Below, one piece after another: positions 12,108 to 14,128 of a stretch of DNA of 14,128 nt (position 1 is the stretch's first letter; every line of letters begins with the position of its first letter). Location of the stretch: assembly GCA_964525485.1 (NCBI GenBank), contig CAZGHH010000022.1, forward strand, positions 1-14,128. Direction: 5' to 3'. A program made the position numbers and the translations under genes. The notes under the pieces were generated by a model. That model worked only from the letters and a program-made list of their open reading frames with translations. It did not search any database and was not told the origin of the DNA. Source of the stretch: DAONBD01 sp964525485 (lineage in GTDB: Bacteria > Patescibacteriota > Gracilibacteria > UBA1369 > LOWO2-01-FULL-3).

Positions 12108-14128
12108 ATGAAAAAATCTTTAGCTATAGATGTTAGTTCTTTTATACAAAAAAATTATAAGCCTTATTACGGAAATGACGCTTTTTTGGCAGGCCCTACT
12201 CGTCGTACAAAAAATTTATTCAAGAAAGTACAAGATCTGACCAATAAAGAGTTTAAAAAAGGTGGTGTTCTCGATATAGATACTGAGACCGTCTCCACTA
12301 TTACAAGTCATAAGCCAGGCTATATCGACAAGCGTCGTGAGGTCATAGTTGGTATGCAAACTGATAAACCTCTGAAGCGTGGGATCAAGCCTTTTGGTGG
12401 TGTGAAATTAATACAAAGTGCATGCGAGGCATATGGGTATAAATTGAGTCCGAAGGTTATAGATATTTTTAACAATTATGTACGCAGCCACAATGATGGA
12501 GTTTTTAATGTTTATAAAAACTGGAAAAATTTCTATACACCTGAAGGGAAAATGCTTCGAAAATTTGGCATTATTACAGGACTTCCTGATAACTATGGTC
12601 GTGGGAGAATTATCGGTGATTACAGGAGAATTCCTTTGTATGGGATCGATTATTTGGTGGCTGAAAAATTACAAGAACAAGAAAACGGCTGCAAATATAT
12701 GGATGAGAAAAATATTCGTTTACGCGAGGAAGTCGGTGATCAAATTTCGGCATTAAAAGATATCAAAACGATGGCCGCTTCTTATGGATTTGATTTAAGC
12801 AAACCTGCAACAGATACAAAAGAAGCTATTCAATGGCTTTATTTCGGATATTTAGCCGCTGTAAAAGAACAGGATGGGGCTGCTATGAGTATGGGAAGAA
12901 TAGATGCATTTTTGGATATTTATGCCGAAAAAGATCTTAAAAACGGCAAATATACTGAAGAGCAAATTCAAGAGATGGTGGACGATTTTGTTATTAAATT
13001 AAGAATGATTAGACATTTGAGACATCCTGAATACAATGCTCTTTTTGCCGGAGACCCTACATGGGTGACTTGTGTACTTGGAGGAATGAGTGCTGTTGAC
13101 GCACGTGGGAAAGCTGGAAAAGCGATGGTTACAAAAATGACTTATAGAATTTTGCATACTCTTTCAAATCTTGGGCCTGCTCCTGAGCCAAATTTAACTA
13201 TTCTTTGGTCGGACAAACTACCTGAAAGTTTCAAAAAATATGCTTGTAAAATTTCCGTAGAGTCGAGTTCTATTCAATTTGAAAACGATGAGTTAATGAG
13301 ACCAATTCATGGTGATGATTATGGAATCGCGTGTTGCGTCTCGGCTATGACTATCGGCAAACAAATGCAATTTTTTGGTGCTAGATGCAATATCGCAAAA
13401 CTGCTTCTCCTAGCGATAAATCAGGGGTATGACGAATTCGAAGGAGAGTTAATTGTTGCCGGCGTACCAAAATTAAAACACGACAAAGTTTTGGATTATA
13501 ACGAAGTTAAAAATGCTTATTTCAAATTAATGGACTGGCTCGCAACTCGCTACACAGAGACAATGAATTTGATTCACTACATGCATGATCATTACAACTA
13601 TGAAAAAAGTGAAATGGCTTTGCATGACATAGATGTACATCGATTTATGGCTTTTGGAGCAGCAGGGCTTTCAATTGTGGCTGATAGTTTGTCGGCTATT
13701 AAATATGCGAAAGTGACAGCGGTGCGAGACAAAAAAGGCATAGCAAAAAGTTTTAAAATTAACGGTGAGTTTCCTTGTTATGGAAATGATGATGATCGTG
13801 CGGATAAAATCGCGGTTGAAGTTGTGGATAGATTTATTAAAGCACTGCGTAAAAATCCTACATATCGAAATGCTGAGCATACACTTTCAATCCTCACTAT
13901 TACTTCAAATGTGGTTTACGGAAAACATACCGGTGCCACACCTGATGGAAGAAAGGCTTTCGAACCATTTGCGCCTGGTGCAAACCCTATGCATGGACGA
14001 GATAAAAAAGGCGCTTTGGCTTCATTGAATTCGGTCGCAAAACTTCCATATAGTTGCTGTAGAGATGGAATCTCAAATACATTTTCGATCGTTCCACAGA
14101 CACTTGGAAAAACTTTGGATATTCGCGT
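12108..14128 (+). CDS. pflB: Pyruvate formate-lyase (formate C-acetyltransferase), 3'-truncated
   Basis: PFL converts pyruvate and CoA to acetyl-CoA and formate anaerobically, using a glycyl radical installed by PflA. The frame is open from ATG 12108 to the window end, giving 673 codons of an expected ~750. It follows E. coli PflB closely: DFIQKNY-like FIQKNYKPYYG, STITSHKPGYI, GLPDNYGRGRIIGDYRR, GAAMSMGR, and IACCVSAM carrying the catalytic pair Cys409-Cys410 (418-419 in E. coli). MQFFGAR, IHYMHDHYNYE, GLSIVADSLSAIKYAKV, LTITSNVVYGKHTG and PGANPMHGRDKKGA also match. The glycyl-radical region (RVSGYA) lies beyond the window, so radical competence cannot be judged. It implies fermentative metabolism in low oxygen. 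Confidence 0.96.
   Translation, partial: MKKSLAIDVSSFIQKNYKPYYGNDAFLAGPTRRTKNLFKKVQDLTNKEFKKGGVLDIDTETVSTITSHKPGYIDKRREVIVGMQTDKPLKRGIKPFGGVKLIQSACEAYGYKLSPKVIDIFNNYVRSHNDGVFNVYKNWKNFYTPEGKMLRKFGIITGLPDNYGRGRIIGDYRRIPLYGIDYLVAEKLQEQENGCKYMDEKNIRLREEVGDQISALKDIKTMAASYGFDLSKPATDTKEAIQWLYFGYLAAVKEQDGAAMSMGRIDAFLDIYAEKDLKNGKYTEEQIQEMVDDFVIKLRMIRHLRHPEYNALFAGDPTWVTCVLGGMSAVDARGKAGKAMVTKMTYRILHTLSNLGPAPEPNLTILWSDKLPESFKKYACKISVESSSIQFENDELMRPIHGDDYGIACCVSAMTIGKQMQFFGARCNIAKLLLLAINQGYDEFEGELIVAGVPKLKHDKVLDYNEVKNAYFKLMDWLATRYTETMNLIHYMHDHYNYEKSEMALHDIDVHRFMAFGAAGLSIVADSLSAIKYAKVTAVRDKKGIAKSFKINGEFPCYGNDDDRADKIAVEVVDRFIKALRKNPTYRNAEHTLSILTITSNVVYGKHTGATPDGRKAFEPFAPGANPMHGRDKKGALASLNSVAKLPYSCCRDGISNTFSIVPQTLGKTLDIR

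Noticed and set aside
12478..14028. Short plus-strand frames at 12478-12756 and 13765-14028 and a minus-strand frame at 13671-13880
   Set aside because: All lie inside pflB in other frames; pflB matches E. coli PflB throughout.
1..14128. UGA recoded as glycine
   Set aside because: Conserved genes are full length under the standard code and glycines in motifs use GGN codons.

Overview
The window is AT-rich bacterial chromosome. It suggests a small-genome bacterium of the Candidate Phyla Radiation (Patescibacteria). That placement is inference from compact, divergent house-keeping genes, start codons without Shine-Dalgarno sequences, and a tRNA gene split by a self-splicing intron. The standard code fits: conserved proteins read through intact with UGA as stop, yet none of the 14 visible stops is UGA (12 UAA, 2 UAG).

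Layout. Bases 1-451 are the 3' end of nusG. Bases 452-1331 are a gene-free, T-rich stretch with a 28-bp perfect palindrome and a ~45-bp degenerate minisatellite. An unrecognised secreted or membrane-anchored Ser/Gln-rich protein (1332-2273) follows, so nusG is separated from rplK. The rplK-rplA operon (2348-3554) has its own promoter, and between the two genes lies an RNA element resembling the L1-binding site of 23S rRNA. A DUF1385/YqhQ-like membrane protein converges on rplA and diverges from dut; the dut and DUF1385 promoters overlap base for base.

Nucleotide metabolism fills 4664-9703: dut and a thymidylate kinase-like gene (dUTP to dUMP; dTMP to dTDP), then folD-purF (3-bp gap) and purD. 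FolD supplies C1-folates for purine synthesis; PurF and PurD catalyse its first two steps. Ten T-tracts spaced about 10.3 bp apart, predicted to bend the DNA, precede the folD promoter. On the minus strand are a YtxH-like protein with a Lys-rich tail and a Maf nucleotide pyrophosphatase; rpsT is divergent from maf.

The most striking locus is 11331-12024: a CAU-anticodon tRNA gene (probably tRNA-Ile2) interrupted between U33 and C34 by a 618-nt group I intron, close to the Azoarcus-type IC3 class. An HNH endonuclease gene lies antisense in the intron's P1 extension, and its last four codons and stop are in the tRNA exon. A strong terminator follows the tRNA, then a promoter and pflB (pyruvate formate-lyase), cut off by the window end and pointing to fermentative metabolism.
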